In this document: in pieces, positions 21,168 through 35,774 of the stretch
Layout of the letters: each line of letters opens with the position of its first letter
Numbering within the stretch: position 1 is the stretch's first letter
Assembly (NCBI GenBank): GCA_029204225.1
Contig: CM055094.1
Span: forward strand, 21,136,331-21,200,330
Direction of reading: 5' to 3'
DNA length: 64,000 nt
Source: Diphasiastrum complanatum
Lineage: Eukaryota > Streptophyta > Lycopodiopsida > Lycopodiales > Lycopodiaceae
Translations under genes and position numbers: made by a program
The notes under the pieces: model-generated
Seen by the model: only the letters and a program-made list of their open reading frames with translations
Database searches by the model: none
Told to the model about the DNA's origin: nothing

Positions 21168-21350
21168 ATGCCTGAAGAAGGAAGTGCCAGCATCAAATCT
21201 TCTCCCATCAGAGTTTGTTTGCATTTCCTAAAAAGCATGCATGGAAGCATGGCAGTAAAGCATGATATTGTGACTTTTTGTAATGTTCTGCATCATTTGC
21301 TTACATACATAGCTACACCAAATGAGAAAATTAAGGACCTAGATTCTTAA
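21168..21350 (+). CDS. Small conserved ORF, 60 residues (reference copy)
   Basis: Begins MPEEGSASIKSSPIR and ends TPNEKIKDLDS. ATG follows GAATTCCATTTCC. The middle (FLKSMHGSMAVK, then FCNVLHHLLTYIA) is mildly amphipathic; no domain, signal peptide or membrane helix was recognised. Seven copies exist (8461, 15013, 21168, 26383, 35589, 46038, 56521), five keeping the full frame. This may reflect selection or merely recent copying. It always lies between the presumed gypsy LTR and the copia A 5' block, so it may be an exon or UTR of either. Confidence 0.35.
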   Translation: MPEEGSASIKSSPIRVCLHFLKSMHGSMAVKHDIVTFCNVLHHLLTYIATPNEKIKDLDS

Positions 21351-21515
21351 AGAGTTTTATGAGGTTGAAATTCTAGTTCATTGCTTAAAATTCAACTGAT
21401 CTTGTAGGAATGATTTGAAGAGGCATATTTATGTGCATATGATTCCTTTTGGTTCAGGTTAGGTGAATCCTATATCCTTGTGAAGTCGAGATCAAGGAGG
21501 AGGCAGTCGAGATCA
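21351..21515 (+). repeat. Copia A 5' block, reduced to its end
   Basis: Only the last ~130 bp before gag remain; about 800 bp present at 8680-9480 are missing. The identical reduction recurs at 26566-26730. Confidence 0.5.
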
Positions 21516-23137
21516 ATGAATGCATATCTTTTGGATTCACATGATAGATTGAATGCTTCTAATTATTCAATTTGGAAGCTAAGAATGGAATCAATCATTA
21601 TTTTACAAGATCTAATGGATATAGTGAGTGGTGAAGAGGATGAGCCTATTCACCCTCAAGAAGCTGCAAAATACAAAAGGAGGTGCAAGGTTGCTCTCCA
21701 TTGTATAAAATGAATGTGGCTCATGAGCTTCTTAAGGAGGTAGGTGCTTGCATCTTGGCTCAAGAATCATGGGAAACTCTTCAAAAGATATATGAATCCA
21801 AGAATACTTCAAGGTTGATATCCTTGAAGAATCAAATCCATATGCGCTGAGAGTCAAGGACTTAAACAAAGAGCTTGCTTACATAGGAGATTCCATTAAG
21901 GAAAGTGAACTTGTTCAACCAATCTTGAATGGTTTAAGTATGGATTTTGCTAACTTGGTGCAAGGCTATGCAATCATGGGCAAGTTTCCTTCACTTGAAG
22001 ATCTCCAAGGATTCCTCATGGTCGAGGAGAGTAGGAGAACTCACATCAAGTCAAGTATGGAGAAGCTCTCCCTCAATGATGGAGATGACAAGGCTCTTTT
22101 CATCAAGATAACTCGAAAATACAAAGGCAAAGGTGTTGCATTCAAGAAGAACCAAGTCAAAGCTCGAGCAAGCCAAAGAAGGATAAGTCAAAGATCAAAT
22201 GCTACTTTTGTGGCAAGACGGGGCACTATGCCTCGGAGTGCTTCAAGAAGAAGCAAACTCAAAGTCCAGCAAATCTTGATCAAGTGGAAGAGGAGAGCTC
22301 TCATGAAGATTTTGTCATGATGCCAAGTTTCTCTTCTTCAAGCATAAGAGGTGAAGACCCTTGGTGGATAGATAGTGGGGCTAGCTCCCACAAAAAGTAA
22401 GAGGGAGTATTTTTCAACCTTATCTACCTATGAAGGACCCATCAAGTCAATTTTTACAGCAAATAATTATGCTTTTAAGATATAAGGAATAGGATCCATA
22501 CCTTTATGCTTGGGATTTTCAAGGAAAATCAAGATTGATGGAGTCCTTTACATTTCTAGTATCACTAAGAACTTGCTTAGTGTAGGACAATTGCTTGACA
22601 ATGGTTTGATTGTGGAGTTCGCCACAAATACATGTAACATCAAGAAGGATGGCAAGATCATTGCTAAAGGCATAAGGTTTGGAAGATTGTTCAAACTAGA
22701 TGCCTATGTGGATGCTAATGTTGTGATGCTAGCCAAGGAGACCAAGCTATCCAACCATCTTCTACGGCACAAAAGACTTGGCCACATCAACTCAAAATCC
22801 ATGGAGATCATGTGCAAGGAGGAGCTTGCCTCAGGACTTCCAAGATCCTTAGCAAAGTTTATATGATGTTCCAGCTCTCTACAATGAAAAAATTTCAGTC
22901 CAACACCTTGCAACCAACCCAATCTTCCATGCAAGACCAAAACATATCGAGATCTCTCATCATTTTGTGTCAGAGAAGGTGCAATCTAAGGAGATATCTT
23001 TGGAGCATGTGGCAAGTAGTGAATGTGTTGCTGATATCCTCACTAAACCACTTCAAAGAGCCACATTTGTGAAGTTAAGGTCAGCCCTAGGGTTGATAGC
23101 AATTCTATGTTATCTTCAAACTAGTTGTGAGGAGGAG
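21516..23137 (+). pseudogene. Copia A derivative with gag, zinc knuckle and protease
   Basis: The longest copia A copy. Gag starts MNAYLLDSHD at 21516. The zinc knuckle CYFCGKTGHYASEC (CX2CX4HX4C complete) is at about 22198-22239 in a different frame. The protease near 22350 keeps DSG but is broken by a 4-bp loss at 22391 and a GAA-to-TAA stop near 22485. The pre-integrase part is open (22510-22866), then the shared deletion joins to the RNase H end. Nonsense and frameshift changes make it a pseudogene, but it shows the ancestral order Gag-knuckle-protease-(deletion)-RNase H. Confidence 0.75.
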
Positions 23138-23640
23138 TGTTAAATTTACACAAGCTAGTTTGCATAAATTCCACTTGTAAATGACTTTGAGGCCATGATG
23201 TGGGATGTCACACATGCCAAAAGCATAGGATACCTTATTCTAAGTCAAATTATTAACCTAGCTTTGGAATGGTACCTTTGGAATGTGTCCAAAGAGTGCA
23301 TAGATAGGGTAGAAAGAAAGTAGGAGCTTAAAATAACAGTTTTTGCATTGTTTTTGGATCTCGAGGTATCGACCCTAAATAGGGTGGATCAACTGGATCT
23401 TTAGATTGGATGTTAGGGTTAGGTTGTGATGATTACATAGAAGCCGTAATACGCTCAAATTCGAGCTCTACATGTATAAATATGTGATGGGATTTCCTTC
23501 CAATTATGAGCAAAATTGAGATTTTCCTTCTTGACTAGTTTGAGTCTATGATTTGACTGATGAATGCTATTGGCTTATGATTTTTTATGGTACAGTACGC
23601 AGGCAGCAGCAAGCCGTACATCCACATGTGTGAAGAGTTT
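23138..23640 (+). repeat. Copia A 3' LTR-like sequence (copy 3)
   Basis: Starts TGTTAAATTTACAC. Has a private deletion of about 30 bp near 23588, removing the GATCATTGAATGAGATTGG part. Confidence 0.6.
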
Positions 23641-25530
23641 TGGAGATAATTCATGGAGTTCAAGCCAAGATAAACTAGAAATCAATGCATTGATTAGTAA
23701 TCTAGCTTCTAGATCTTGTTTGGATTTTAAGTAGGTGCTTTCTCCATCATTTCTAGAATCAAATGGGTTTATTTTGCTGTATTTTTATCAAAAAGAACCC
23801 CAACCTCCTACTAGTTAAAAAGTGGGTGATAAAGGGGAGTTTGCTGATGTCCTAGTTCATGACTATAATGTGGTTGCATTTGTCAAGGAAATTGTGGAAG
23901 AGGTGCCAATTGACACTACAATGGCTCCTTCAAAAAAACAAAAAATGGAAATGATCTTGATGATTTTTGGGAGTAATAAATTCTCTTTTATTTTAGAAAA
24001 CAATTACGTTTATATTTCTTGAAATATTGTGTATTGAAATCTTTTTGATTAATTTAATGTTTTTAAATTTGTTTGTATTAAAAATATAGATTTAGCAGTT
24101 TTTTAATGATTTAAATATTAGCAAAACTAAAATTGCAACGAACTGTCAGATTTCTAATATTTCAATTTTTCATTGTGTTTTTATAAGAAGTTTTTAGAAA
24201 TAATTTGCAATCATTTAATATTTAAATATAAGTAAAGATTTAAATACTGATTAAAATTTTGTCATAATTTAAAAAATATTTTTCTTGATACAAGAATTGT
24301 AATTTAAAACACTTTTAAAATTTTTAAAAAAACATTGAAAACTTTTGTTTTAAAAAGCAAAATTTTTTTTTTCAGTTATTCTAATGGTTGTGTCCAAAGA
24401 TTTTATTTTGAATAGTATTATTATTTCATTCAAGCTAATTTGCAATTATTAACAAAAATCTATTAACAAAATTTTAGTAGGTTGATTAATTTTCTTGCAA
24501 AATACAACATTTTCTTTAGCATTACAATATCTTTATTTGAAGCCTTTTAAATATGGGTATTTTTTTTATAAAATTAAAAAAAAAATGGGCTTGCATGTCA
24601 ATTTTTTTTGTTTTGGGTCATCGTGTTTCATGATGAACAATCTTAGTAAATTCTTCCCTGGTGCATTCTTCCAAAATCAGATGAATGGCTTTTTTCTTTG
24701 GCTACACAAGCTCGCCAGAGATGTTGTCAAGTCACACCTACTTTTCTCTTTTTACGCCAGCACATGATTGATTTGTTGCAAACCCTTCTGCTAAACTCCT
24801 TGCCAACTTAGGAGAAGCTGAAAACATTAGAGAGATTGAATGCCTCCTCAAAAGACCAAATTTTTTCGCTGTCCAAGATAAATTCTTCCAAAACTCAAAT
24901 GAAAGGCCTGGTTCTTTCAACCTAAACAACCCTAGTTCGGTGGTTTCTAGACAAAATATGGATAAAAGAAAGAAGTATACATGATATAAAGGAAAGGAAG
25001 GACAAGGCAGTGGTGCAAAAGAAGACTTACCGGCTAAAAGACTGAACTTTTATAGGTATTAACTAGCTCGCAGGATGACGAGGATCTGCATAGAAGAACT
25101 CTCACTAGGAATACGGTGGATCGACTACAGCTCAACACGCGCAAGGACAAGGCAAAGATATTTTTACATTTACGCTACTGTAACAGAATGTTTGAGACCA
25201 TTCATGTGAGACACTTTTACACTCGTATTTTATTACAATCTTTGACCTTATATACACAAATCCTTCCATAATATTGTGTTTGCTTGGTCATACTTACCTA
25301 ACATCAAAAGTGAATGGTACTTTTTGTTTGATGTTTTCTGCAATTTTGAAATTGAAAATCTATCTTTATGTTCTTGCTCTTTTTTGAAACATTTCAAAGA
25401 TTTCATTTTGGAAAAATTTGATCATGTGCTTAAAACGGACTGCAATATAATTAGAAGTATGTACCTCGGAAAATCTTACCTATTTAGGAAAAACATCATT
25501 GAACTCTTGTTTTAAATCTTGCATTAAAAG
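23641..25530 (+). pseudogene. Captured coding scraps and AT-rich block (copy 3 of 3)
   Basis: The first scrap is best preserved here: from 23822, GDKGEFADVLVHDYNVVAFV and KEIVEEVPIDT read openly for ~45 codons. An AT-rich 24020-24590 stretch of intron character follows, then the FFQNQMNG piece, the ENIREIERL piece (24790-24975, ending DKRKKYT) and the aromatic-rich ORF (25276-25515). Colinearity in three copies suggests one captured multi-exon source gene, unidentified. Confidence 0.4.
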
Positions 25531-25542
25531 TTGTTCTTGATG

Positions 25543-25778
25543 CTAATTTTTGGTGTTAAAGCATGTTAACACATTCACATCATCATTCACATCACAATGC
25601 ATACGAGATTTCAAAACAAGATGAAAAAGCTCATACTTAGAGTCATGTAGTTTTTCCATAACTTCCGCCGAGCAAACCATCGATGATGGGAGTACATTAG
25701 TCTCCCCATAAATAGAGACTATCTGGTCAAACTTATCTTTAAATACCATAGTATGGTTTTTAAAATCTATTTACAAGT
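25543..25778 (-). pseudogene. Gypsy post-protease fragment (copy 3)
   Basis: Nearly identical to 20341-20577, as expected for the ~5.2-kb tandem duplication. Confidence 0.6.
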
Positions 25779-26345
25779 GGATTCTCAGCTCGATCGACTG
25801 TGGAGGGCTTTGGATCGGTCGACTTTTGATGGACTCGGCTCAGTCAACTTTGTATGCAGAGTATGGACGCTCAGCTTGGTCCACAATGAATGCATAGTAT
25901 GGACGCTCGGCTCGGTCCACGGTGATTGCAGAGTATGGGGGCTCGGCTCTATGAGCAGTGTATGTAGAGTATTGCTCGGCAGTGTATGGAGAATAGAAAT
26001 TTGTGGAAAAATTTGGAGCAATGTCGCTCTGATAGGATGTGGAAACGATGATGTTTCTTCGCGATAACGTACTAGTAGAGAGCTTTCAACCCAAATCGGT
26101 GTTGAATGTGTGGTTTTGACAAGCTCCAATAGCACTACCCCTCAACACTTGGCTCGTGCTAGATGTGATGATTTTTGTGTAATGTAGCAGATCTCGGGAG
26201 CTTAGGGTTTTCGAAAATGGATGGTGATGGCGCTCTGGATCCATGGTGGATGTATGTAGATAGTGTCCAAGGATGCGAAGGAGTAATCAAGCATGGTCGT
26301 AGCAAATGATAGGTCGCCACTAGAATATGGAAAATCAATCCTTTT
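25779..26345 (-). repeat. Gypsy leader, PBS-like site, presumed LTR (copy 3)
   Basis: Carries the same TATCAGAGC element near 26030. Near 26340 an imperfect palindrome GCTATAGC is flanked by TTTAA and TTTTCAAAG; it is present in all LTR copies. Confidence 0.45.
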
Positions 26346-26382
26346 AAGCTATAGCTTTTCAAAGCTTCTGAATTCCATTTCC

Positions 26383-26565
26383 ATGCCTGAAGAAGGAAGT
26401 GCCAGCATCAAATCTTCTCCCATCAGAGTTTGTTTGCATTTCCTAAAAAGCATGCATGGCAGCATGGCAGTAAAGCATGATATTGTGACTTTTTGTAATG
26501 TTCTGCATCATTTGCTTACATACATAGCTACACCAAATGAGAAAATTAAGGACCTAGATTCTTAA
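26383..26565 (+). CDS. Small conserved ORF, 60 residues (copy)
   Basis: Identical in length and nearly identical in residues to 21168-21350. An in-frame ATG at 26296 gives a 90-codon alternative. Confidence 0.35.
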   Translation: MPEEGSASIKSSPIRVCLHFLKSMHGSMAVKHDIVTFCNVLHHLLTYIATPNEKIKDLDS

Positions 26566-26730
26566 AGAGTTTTATGAGGTTGAAATTCTAGTTCATTGCT
26601 TAAAATTCAACTGATCTTGTAGGAATGATTTGAAGAGGCATATTTATGTGCATATGATTCCTTTTGGTTCAGGTTAGGTGAATCCTATATCCTTGTGAAG
26701 TCGAGATCAAGGAGGAGGCAGTCGAGATCA

Positions 26731-27283
26731 ATGAATGCATATCTTTTGGATTCACATGATAGATTGAATGCTTCTAATTATTCAATTTGGAAGCTAAGAA
26801 TGGAATCAATCATTATTTTACAAGATCTAATGGATATAGTGAGTGGTGAAGAGGATGAGCCTATTCACCCTCAAGAAGCTGCAAAATACAAAAGGAGGTG
26901 CAAGGTTGCTCTCCATTGTATAAAATGAATGTGGCTCATGAGCTTCTTAAGGAGGTAGGTGCTTGCATCTTGGCTCAAGAATCATGGGAAACTCTTCAAA
27001 AGATATATGAATCCAAGAATACTTCAAGGTTGATATCCTTGAAGAATCAAATCCATATGCGCTGAGAGTCAAGGACTTAAACAAAGAGCTTGGTTACATA
27101 GGAGATTCCATTAAGGAAAGTGAACTTGTTCAACCAATCTTGAATGGTTTAAGTATGGATTTTGCTAACTTGGTGCAAGGCTATGCAATCATGGGCAAGT
27201 TGCCTTCACTTGAAGATCTCCAAGGATTCCTCATGGTCGAGGAGAGTAGGAGAACTCACATCAAGTCAAGTATGGAGAAGCCA
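26731..27283 (+). pseudogene. Copia A gag truncated by the 27.3-31.1 kb island
   Basis: Starts MNAYLLDSHD. Stops or frameshifts occur after ~65 codons and again at CGCTGA near 27060. It ends at ATGGAGAAGCC (27283), where other copies continue CTCTCCCTCAATG. Confidence 0.65.
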
Positions 27284-30639
<3,356 letters not shown>

Positions 30640-30919
30640 CCCACCAACCATACCCATAGTTAGTGAATCCCTCAAGGGGCAGCTAGCTCCTCCCTAAGGG
30701 AAAGCTAACTGCCCACCAAAAGAGAGTCAATGTTTTTAGGCAACTCAAACGTAGTCCAGAAAATATCTCACGATATAAGAGTTTGTTTATGATCGGACAT
30801 AGTTTATCTTGTGAGAAGCCATTGCTTTGAAAAGTGTCAAGAGTACGAACTTCCTTGAGAAAAGTTTCTTCTTATTACAGCAATACATAGGAGCTATCGT
30901 TTGTGATATAATGACCTTA

Positions 30920-31107
30920 TATGAGTTAAACACAGGTATTTGAGGCAAGGTGTATATATTGCAAAAAGCGAAAAGGAAGGTCTCTCCTTTTATCATATTT
31001 GGACAGAGGTGTACAACCGGTAATTGGGCTAAAGGTAATTGTAATATTCAGAAAGTTCACTAAATTACATGTGTAGTCGTTTCCGTCTATCTCAAGGTAT
31101 TCCAGGG
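30920..31107 (-). pseudogene. Penelope-like RT fragment at island border
   Basis: Encodes PLEYLEIDGNDYTCNLVNFL, matching the region after YIDD at 41165-41270. Ends exactly at the satellite joint (CAGGGG / GCAGAGCTTGG) at 31107. Confidence 0.55.
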
Positions 31108-31410
31108 GGCAGAGCTTGGTTTGCTTGCCACACAAGCCTATGGCAAGCCTATGCGGTAGCCTGCGACATGCTTACGTGGGAAGCTTCAGAAATATGCCAT
31201 GCCTATGTGGCCTGCCATGCAAGCCTATGGTAGGCCTGTATGGTTTGCCCAGTGGCAACTTTTGAGCCCACCTATATATATATATAGATCTATAGGTCCA
31301 CTCAAGCCTACGTGGCACAGGGCCTAGTTGGCTTGACATACAAGGTTATCGTAGGCTTACATGGCTTGCCACATGGCAACCCTCAAGCCTGCATGATTTG
31401 CCATGTGGCA
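31108..31410. repeat. Satellite block before H3-like copy 2
   Basis: One unit plus the TA-marked terminal variant (TA run near 31273), 3' of the H3-like copy. Confidence 0.8.
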
Positions 31411-31804
31411 TACCGCTGTCATAGGTGTTTCGAAACCTCATGAAAAGAAGCATGTCCTTGGTTATCAGTGTCACCCTCTTGCCATGAATGGAACACGACA
31501 TCGAATCCTCAAACAATTTTGTCTAGAAGTCCTTGTATGCAATATGGAGGGCCTCCAATGCAGCGATATTCCACCAAACTACATAGGGCAGATGGGTGGT
31601 CATATCTTGTGTAACCTCCCTCATAGCCCGATACAAGGCTGCTTTCAGGATCACAAGTTTGGTGTACCTCTGCAAGGCCCTGATGTCCCTCAACCATGGA
31701 CAGCGAGGTCTTCCGCGTCTTTGCGGACGTATGGGTTTAGATGTCTGGGGACGGGATGGTTGAACAAAATGGGTAAGCCTAGCGGTTTGCTTCGTCCGAG
31801 CCAT
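31411..31804 (-). pseudogene. Histone H3-like variant, copy 2 (nonsense mutation)
   Basis: Begins MARTKQTARLTHFVQ, and the fold is colinear with the other copies up to AYKDF. There a C-to-T change turns the Gln codon into TAG at 31523-31525, after 93 residues. Downstream, 31522-31411 still aligns with the H3-like end. Promoter and leader are retained. Other copies have Arg-Trp before loop-1 helix 2; this one has Trp-Trp. Confidence 0.75.
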
Positions 31805-32131
31805 TGAGGCCGGATATCTATACCACTCGAGGACAGAGATACAGCAGAAGAGAGAGCTAAATTATCTCGCGTAATGGTGACTCTGAGAACTCTAAGGGTG
31901 ATATCGCTACAACGCGAGAGAGTGGCAGAGATAGGCGGGGAGAGGCAGGGGCTTGCATGATGGCGATACTGGGAAAGTCTGGCTGATATCGCTATGATGT
32001 GAGAGGGTTTAAGGAATAGGCTTGGGGACGAGGTCGCTCTCATGATGGCGATATCATGAATGTAGGTCATATGGAAGCAATCAAACATGACAGCAAATTA
32101 CGCGAAAACCTATACAATCCCCGTGAATGGA
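31805..32131 (-). promoter_or_regulatory. Leader of H3-like copy 2
   Basis: Keeps the four GATATC motifs and the CT-rich stretch; colinear with 11126-11452. Confidence 0.5.
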
Positions 32132-32521
32132 CTTATATAGAAGAAAAAAGTTGGCACGTGTGAGTCCCAGTGACACGTGGCCCAGTCAGTAGCTGACTTG
32201 TGGAACCACATGTTTGTATACGCATGTGTGAAACTGCACGTCTGGCTCAACACGGGTGGGATCCCATGTGGGGACACGTGGCCGAATGGATCAGCGACAT
32301 GTGTTATTGCACATATCGGCTCGCATGTGTGGTCACGTGGCCCAATCAATAACTGACGTGTGGGATCACATTTCTGTATCCGCACGTGTGAAACTTGCAC
32401 ATGTGGCCATGTGGTCGAATGGTTTGGTGACGTGTGTTCTGGCACGTCTTAGCTCGCACATGTGGGCACGTGGCCGAATGGCAGATTGACGTGTATTGTA
32501 GCACGTGAGGTCTCACACGTG
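32132..32521. promoter_or_regulatory. TATA box and G-box array of H3-like copy 2
   Basis: Minus-strand TATATAAG at 32139-32132, then CACGTG boxes from 32155 to 32521. Some are degraded to CATGTG or CACATG. A plus-facing TATATAAA follows near 32600. Confidence 0.65.
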
Positions 32522-33097
32522 TGGACGGTTGTATTACGCGCCATAGATCTGATCCGCTGTTGGATCGACGAGTGTACAGCTTGGGTTTTATTGGTTTTAG
32601 CTATATAAATGTTGTTTTATCAGTTAAAACATTTCGCTAAGTTTTGGATTTTCACTCCATGTAGCTCTTGGTGTGTGAACCAAATACCATTCCACCTTAA
32701 AATCACCTATTCTAGGAACATTGAGTGGTGTGTCGCTCATCTGATACTTAATTATCTCTGGATATTCTGTTTTACTAAAAAACCAAAATTGAATTTCATG
32801 ATCTTCTTTAAAACCTGTTTGAAACACAAAATCATGAACTATTTGAAGAGAATTGAACTCAGACCTACAATAACAAAACAATTTTAGCTTAAAACACAAA
32901 ACCATTAATTCTCGAAATGAATTAGTTGCTAGTACTCAATAGAATAGATTTAAACCTGGAAAGCTACCAACCACCAAATATTATTTTCGGACTGCAAACT
33001 AAAATTAAGACTCTCCGAGTTTATTGTATTGCTTAATGTTCCATTCATAAGTGTAACACTAACCCTTTCCAGCTTTTGTCCCTTTATTACTTCTGAT
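32522..33097. other. Array flank and 3' region of the minus-strand gene
   Basis: Holds the conserved GATCTGATCCGCTGTTGG segment and plus TATA. From about 32824 the DNA is unique to this copy and reads as AT-rich 3' flank of the gene at 33098-34316. A 93-codon minus ORF at 32905-32624 ends KLSEMF and may be a further exon; uncertain. Confidence 0.4.
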
Positions 33098-34316
33098 TCA
33101 TCTAACTTGAAGAACTAATATCAATTTTTCAACAATTTCGTTTGTGATTCCATAAAACTTTACAATAAATCTCTGTAAATGATTCAGATCTACAAAGATA
33201 TTGTTTGTAGAATCATATGACAAAGTGCCATGTTTTGAGTTGTAAATTTCATTGATATGGTAAGGTATACCAATGATGTTTTGCAAACCCATGTTTAACA
33301 CATCCCTCTCTAATTCGATTTGAAAGGGCCGGGGAATAGAAGATTGTTTTATATGAACTTGTCCAAATGCCTCTTTGATAATTTTAAGCATTGTGTCATA
33401 TGCATCCCTGCAAATACCAGAATAATCACATGCTCTTTGTATCAATTTTCGGTCAATGATCTTGCCGACTTCGCCCATAAGGGCCTCTGCAATCTTGAAC
33501 TTGATTCGAGAATATCGTTGATTTCCAAGTAGACTCGTCGTTGATTTGGCTGTAAGTACTGCACTCAAAGACTTTCCAATCATGTCCTTGTCTTTCGGAT
33601 TTTCATTGGTGACTAAAGCTGCTCTGCAAAACAAAAATAAGATTTAGAAAAAAAACAATTCGCAAAATGAAACAAGACACATGAATATTTTAGAGCATAA
33701 TCTTACTTGAAAGCATATATTCTTTTTGTCCGTTGACCCCCACTTGTTGAGAGCTCATCAATACTTTTTAAAATAACTCTTTTTCGCTTATTGTTCAGTA
33801 TTTTCTTCCGTAATGGGTTTACTTCTACATTTATTTGACAATACGAGGTACACAATGTTTGTACAATTAGTTTCATATTGTCAGTTCCTTGGTTGAGGTT
33901 TAATATAATATCTTGCAAACGAGAATTATCTATCTTCAAGATTTCATTTTCTTTTTTTGTTTGCAAAAAAAAGTTTCTTTTTCTCGGTAGTCAGTAAGCA
34001 AGCCATTCAACATATTTTCCAAACAGTGGATATTTTTCATCAAATTACTAATGCCATAACTTTTCAATCTTTCACAATAACCCAATAGATCATTGTGTCC
34101 TTCACACAAAAACAGTATGAGTTGTGTGACCGATCTAAAATTTGGATGTTGCATTGAGCTTGGATCGATTGGATACAAACTTCCATCAACCCATAGATCA
34201 CAATGTTTCCTATCTTTCGTCCTTTGGTGAGTTGGTAAGGTGGATCCTTTCAAATTTTTCCTCGACAGTGGAGCATATTCTGTGGGAAGATCAATATGGA
34301 GATGATATTTAGACAT
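33098..34316 (-). CDS. Intron-containing unrecognised gene with coiled-coil segment
   Basis: Exon 1 runs from ATG 34316 (MSKYHLHIDLPTEYAPLS) to 33707. Exon 2 runs from 33623 to a stop at 33098-33100. The 83-nt intron 33706-33624 has GTAAG and TTTTGCAG ends and restores one frame (YAF-K-AALVTNEN). Within exon 1, a run of eight A (near 33965-33971) shifts the frame once, by mutation, editing or sequencing error. The product would be about 385 residues: an N-terminal globular part, a heptad-like segment (NEILKIDNSRLQDIILNLNQ), a basic stretch (NNKRKR), then a C-terminal helical part. A TATATAA lies ~45 bp upstream of the ATG. I do not recognise the family. Copies at 2.6, 12.9 and 54.2 kb keep only the first ~35 codons. 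Confidence 0.5.
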
Positions 34317-34855
34317 CTTAATAATCGATAGATTAATCTAGTAGAAAACCCACTTGTTATATATCTTGTAAGCTATTAAAACTTGTCTTAATTATAAAAA
34401 AATAATAATTGGAAAAGTTTGAAATGACCTTGGCGCTCTTTTTGATCCATCACACTCCATGTTAATTGCTTTATATGCAAAATCAAAGCTTTGTTGTTGT
34501 GAGCAAAATAAGCAAAATATTTTTTCAATAGATGTGCGTTGAAATTGCAAATTTTTGAATTGCAAAAGTTTGAGATAACCTTGCCGCTCCATTTGATCCG
34601 ACACACTCCGTATTTTCTGAATTTCAAAAATTTAGATTCATGTTCGCGCTCATTGTGATCCAAAATATTCAAAGTTTCTTGCCATGATTTGCAGATCGAT
34701 AAGACTGTTTTTCTTTGAGGTAAACGCTTTAGTAGATGGAAAGAAAACTTTGATGTGCAATACGATTTGCATTTACATGAGAAGTCATGTTAGTTAATGG
34801 TAGAAAATAGAATCTTGAAGTATGGACCCCACGCATTGCGGCTACCCAACTTCCA
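34317..34855 (-). other. Upstream flank with D-x-x-E-R-Q-G repeats
   Basis: On the minus strand three direct repeats read LDHNERE, SDQMERQGYLK and MDQKERQGHFK in different frames, spaced 50-150 bp. They may be remnants of small exons. Shared with the other array flanks. Confidence 0.35.
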
Positions 34856-35318
34856 GTTAACCACATACATTACTAGTAAGGTCAAGTCATCGGAGTTGTG
34901 CGGGCAGACCAAAAACTCGGTCGGAGTTTTAAAATTCGACGATTTTCTCTCTCTTACGTCGCATTTCTTAGACAGCCCTTTTGGGCCATGGAACTCCTCG
35001 AATGTAAACTCCATATCATTTGAGTCTGTTTCATCTGATGAAGCATGACGCTTCGCTTGTATCGATCCTTCGTCTGTGACATAGAGGACATGGGTGTCTT
35101 TCTCGATGTAAGCTTCACTAGGCCGACCGTTTGGTGCTTTGTAGTTGGCCCTTGTGGAGAGAAGGAACTCTTTCTCTTTTGAGAAGCCGTTTGCATGGAA
35201 TCTGTTGCAATAGGCCTGGAAGTAGAGTTGGTATTCTTGGCTGGTTCTGAGGGAGTCTCCCACGCTTTTATCTGCTAGCATGAAGTGGTCTCGAAATCGA
35301 GGTCGGTGGCGAATGTGT
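34856..35318 (-). pseudogene. Gag-like ORF fragment (copy C), with extra C-terminal segment
   Basis: A 180-codon frame (35329-34790) with RPRFRDHFMLADKSVGDSLR, then YIEKDTHVLYVTDEGS, and after a deletion KRHASSDETDS. A segment found in no other copy here follows: EFTFEEFHGPKGLSKKC to FLVCPHNSDD. The N-terminal half is missing. Confidence 0.45.
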
Positions 35319-35580
35319 GGTTTTGACAAGCTCCAGTAGCACTACCCCTCGGCATTTAGCTCGTGCTAGATGTGACGATTTTTGTGTAATGTAACAGATC
35401 TCGGCAGCTTAGGGTTTTTGAAATGGATGATGATGGCGCTCCGGATCCATGGTGGATGTATGTAGATGGTGTCCAAGTATGCGAAGGAGTAATCAAGCAC
35501 GGTCGTAGCGAATGATAGATCGCCACTAAAAGATGGAAAATCGATCCTTTGAAGCTATAGCTTTTCAAAGTTTCTGAATT
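35319..35580 (-). repeat. Presumed gypsy LTR part
   Basis: Matches 8190-8455. Joined directly to the gag-like fragment at about 35311, so leader and PBS are deleted. Confidence 0.45.
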
Positions 35581-35588
35581 CCATTTCC

Positions 35589-35771
35589 ATGCCTGAAGAA
35601 GGAAGTGCCAGCGTCAAATCTTCTCCCATCAGAGTTTGTTTTCATTTTCTAAAAAGCATGCATGGCAGCATGGTAGTAAAGCGTGATATTGTGACCTTTT
35701 GTAATGTTCTGCAACATTTGCTTACATACATAGCTACACCAAATGAGAAAATTCAGGACCTAGATTCTTAA
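35589..35771 (+). CDS. Small conserved ORF, 60 residues (copy)
   Basis: Full-length frame, with Val for Ile at residue 9 and Gln for Lys near the end, against 21168-21350. Confidence 0.35.
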   Translation: MPEEGSASVKSSPIRVCFHFLKSMHGSMVVKRDIVTFCNVLQHLLTYIATPNEKIQDLDS

Positions 35772-35774
35772 AGA

